From the NCBI GenBank assembly GCA_029864785.1, contig JAOTST010000059.1:1-8028 (forward strand): DNA of 8,028 nucleotides, in the 5' to 3' direction. The notes below the pieces were generated by a model. The model ran no database searches. It worked only from the letters and a program-made list of their open reading frames with translations, and was not told the origin of the DNA. Origin of the DNA: Chromatiales bacterium. Its GTDB lineage: Bacteria > Pseudomonadota > Gammaproteobacteria > Thiohalomonadales > Thiohalomonadaceae. Position numbers and translations under genes: made by a program. Shown piece after piece: positions 7,490-8,028 of the stretch; within the stretch, counting starts at the first letter, position 1, and every line of letters begins with the position of its first letter.

Positions 7490-7503
7490 GGGTTAAAAAA
7501 CCC
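7490..7503 (+). terminator. Possible weak terminator hairpin after ppsR
   Basis: GGGTT (7490-7494) and AACCC (7499-7503) pair around an AAAA loop, 19 nt after the ppsR stop. With one bulged T the stem could lengthen by the three pairs TCT/AGA. The following sequence (TAGACTCTTTG) is not a proper U-tract, so termination would be weak. The T-run CCTTTTTC lies on the upstream side, so the element could also act on transcripts coming from the right. Confidence 0.3.
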
Positions 7504-7584
7504 TAGACTCTTTGAATCGCTACTCCAGAGATTTCTTTCAAAATAGGCATCATTCCACTCTAAATGGGCATGTTTATATGATAT

Positions 7585-7596
7585 ATGTCATGACAT
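7585..7596. promoter_or_regulatory. Perfect 12-bp palindrome, candidate operator
   Basis: ATGTCA followed directly by TGACAT is an exact palindrome with no spacer, 166 nt before the bacteriohemerythrin start. It fits the size of a dimeric repressor or activator site. It does not match the FNR (TTGAT-N4-ATCAA) consensus. The regulator is unknown. Confidence 0.3.
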
Positions 7597-7636
7597 GTCG
7601 ATAAATTCCACATAAAAACTAAGTTTTACGATGGCA

Positions 7637-7664
7637 TTGCCAATTTTTTTAATATTTGTATGTT
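7637..7664 (+). promoter_or_regulatory. Candidate sigma70-type promoter for bacteriohemerythrin
   Basis: TTGCCA (7637-7642, five of six matches to TTGACA) and TATGTT (7659-7664, four of six to TATAAT) are separated by 16 bp. TATATA at 7664-7669 with a TG ahead of it is an alternative extended -10. The -35 element overlaps the TGGCATTGCCA palindrome, so a protein bound there would affect initiation. AT-rich sequence gives many chance matches, so confidence is low. Confidence 0.25.
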
Positions 7665-7687
7665 ATATAGCATGCGCGTAACGATAG

Positions 7688-7711
7688 AAGGGAGTCTATA
7701 TGTGCTCCCTT
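7688..7711 (+). promoter_or_regulatory. Stem-loop in the predicted bacteriohemerythrin leader
   Basis: AAGGGAG (7688-7694) and CTCCCTT (7705-7711) form a perfect 7-bp stem with a 10-nt loop. It ends about 50 nt before the start codon and is followed by an A-rich stretch (7721-7738), not by T residues. A 5' mRNA stabiliser, an attenuator-like element or an operator are all possible; nothing decides between them. Confidence 0.35.
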
Positions 7712-7761
7712 GTACTATCTAAAAAAATAAAACTAAACAGATAAAATAGGGATTGAATACA

Positions 7762-8028
7762 ATGCAATATGTTATGGAATGGAACGATTCGCTTAATACT
7801 GGAATCGATATCATTGATAAACAACATCAAAGGATCGTCGATTATATTAATAAACTTCATGCGGCTTCACTGAATAATGATCATGATGGTGTGGGCGAGG
7901 TTCTTGCAGGGTTAGTTAACTACACCATCTCCCACTTTGCCTTTGAGGAAGACCTCCATCGACAGCACGGTTATCCATTGGCAGCACCTCATAAAAAGGT
8001 TCATGACATCTTTATTGATCATGTCGCT
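7762..8028 (+). CDS. Bacteriohemerythrin, di-iron O2-binding protein (3' end missing)
   Basis: This is a single-domain hemerythrin, a cytoplasmic four-helix-bundle protein that binds O2 reversibly at a non-haem di-iron site. The frame runs from ATG 7762 off the right edge, giving 89 residues beginning MQYVMEWNDSL. The family pattern W..sL..GI..ID.QH..i...IN.L is followed by HFAFEE, GYP and HKKVHDIF. Five iron ligands are visible with standard spacing: His22, His58, Glu62, His77 and His81. The last two (a His and an Asp in the fourth helix) would lie beyond the edge. Known functions include O2 delivery to membrane oxidases and O2 sensing or scavenging in microaerophiles; which applies here is not shown. 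The position usually occupied by Met in FEExLM is His66. The ribosome-binding site is weak (TAGGGA, nine-base spacing). A fused C-terminal domain cannot be excluded. Confidence 0.93.
   Translation, partial: MQYVMEWNDSLNTGIDIIDKQHQRIVDYINKLHAASLNNDHDGVGEVLAGLVNYTISHFAFEEDLHRQHGYPLAAPHKKVHDIFIDHVA

Larger units (their letters stand above)
7472..7761. other. AT-rich intergenic region upstream of bacteriohemerythrin
   Basis: These 290 nt hold no gene I can support; the longest ATG frame I followed (7631-7681, 16 codons) has no ribosome-binding site. What can be seen, left to right, is: the weak hairpin after ppsR; the 12-bp palindrome ATGTCATGACAT (7585-7596); AAAACT-A-AGTTTT (7615-7627); TGGCA-T-TGCCA (7632-7642) followed by a seven-T run (7644-7650); a 7-bp stem-loop (7688-7711); and an A-rich leader into the start codon at 7762. 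The composition change and the palindromes suggest a regulated promoter region for the downstream gene. Confidence 0.6.

Noticed and set aside
7632..7650. sigma54 promoter or intrinsic terminator at TGGCATTGCCA plus T-run
   Set aside because: The -12 GC is not at the required distance from the -24 GG, and the hairpin would have only four base pairs with a three-base loop.
7631..7681. 16-codon hydrophobic ORF in the 7472-7761 intergenic region
   Set aside because: It has no ribosome-binding site, its composition simply reflects AT-rich DNA, and it overlaps the palindromes.

Overview
The window holds one co-directional run of genes, all on the + strand, that reads as a gammaproteobacterial chromosome segment. 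The protein types support this: RnfA, RnfE, PEP synthase and its regulator all resemble enterobacterial homologues closely in motif and length. Base composition is moderate in the genes and clearly AT-rich between 7472 and 7761. The genus cannot be fixed from the sequence. An anaerobic or microaerophilic, possibly sulfur-oxidising or nitrogen-fixing, gammaproteobacterium is an inference from the gene content only.

Positions 1-4160 are an Rnf-type ion-translocating ferredoxin:NAD oxidoreductase operon in the order rnfC (5' end cut off)-rnfD-rnfG-rnfE-rnfA, followed by a 61-residue membrane-anchored cysteine-rich protein. Neighbouring genes overlap or touch (1, 4, 8 and 11 nt overlaps, then 0 nt), so this is one tightly translationally coupled transcript. 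rnfB, the ferredoxin-interacting Fe-S subunit, does not follow rnfA and must lie upstream of rnfC or elsewhere. The small protein is the least standard element: one N-terminal helix plus a C-x3-C-x-C-x5-C tail, placed directly after the two subunits (RnfE, RnfA) whose cysteines hold the intramembrane [2Fe-2S] centre. It could do for Rnf what NqrM does for Na+-NQR.

Positions 4204-7471 carry phosphoenolpyruvate synthase (ppsA) and its bifunctional regulator (ppsR). The enzyme turns pyruvate + ATP into PEP + AMP + phosphate. The regulator switches it by phosphorylating, or phosphorolytically dephosphorylating, a threonine two residues before the catalytic histidine; that threonine is present. 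A perfect 9-bp palindrome resembling dispersed REP-type repeats sits in the 70-nt gap between the two genes.

Positions 7472-7761 are a 290-nt AT-rich intergenic region with a weak terminator-like hairpin after ppsR, three short perfect palindromes and a 7-bp stem-loop. It leads into a bacteriohemerythrin gene (7762 to the window end, 3' end cut off) with five of the family's iron ligands visible.

Functionally, Rnf links ferredoxin, NAD(H) and the membrane ion gradient, PpsA/PpsR controls the pyruvate-to-PEP step, and bacteriohemerythrin binds O2. Together they suit an organism living near the oxic/anoxic boundary with ferredoxin-dependent carbon or nitrogen metabolism. No tRNA, rRNA, CRISPR array, IS element or prophage gene was seen.
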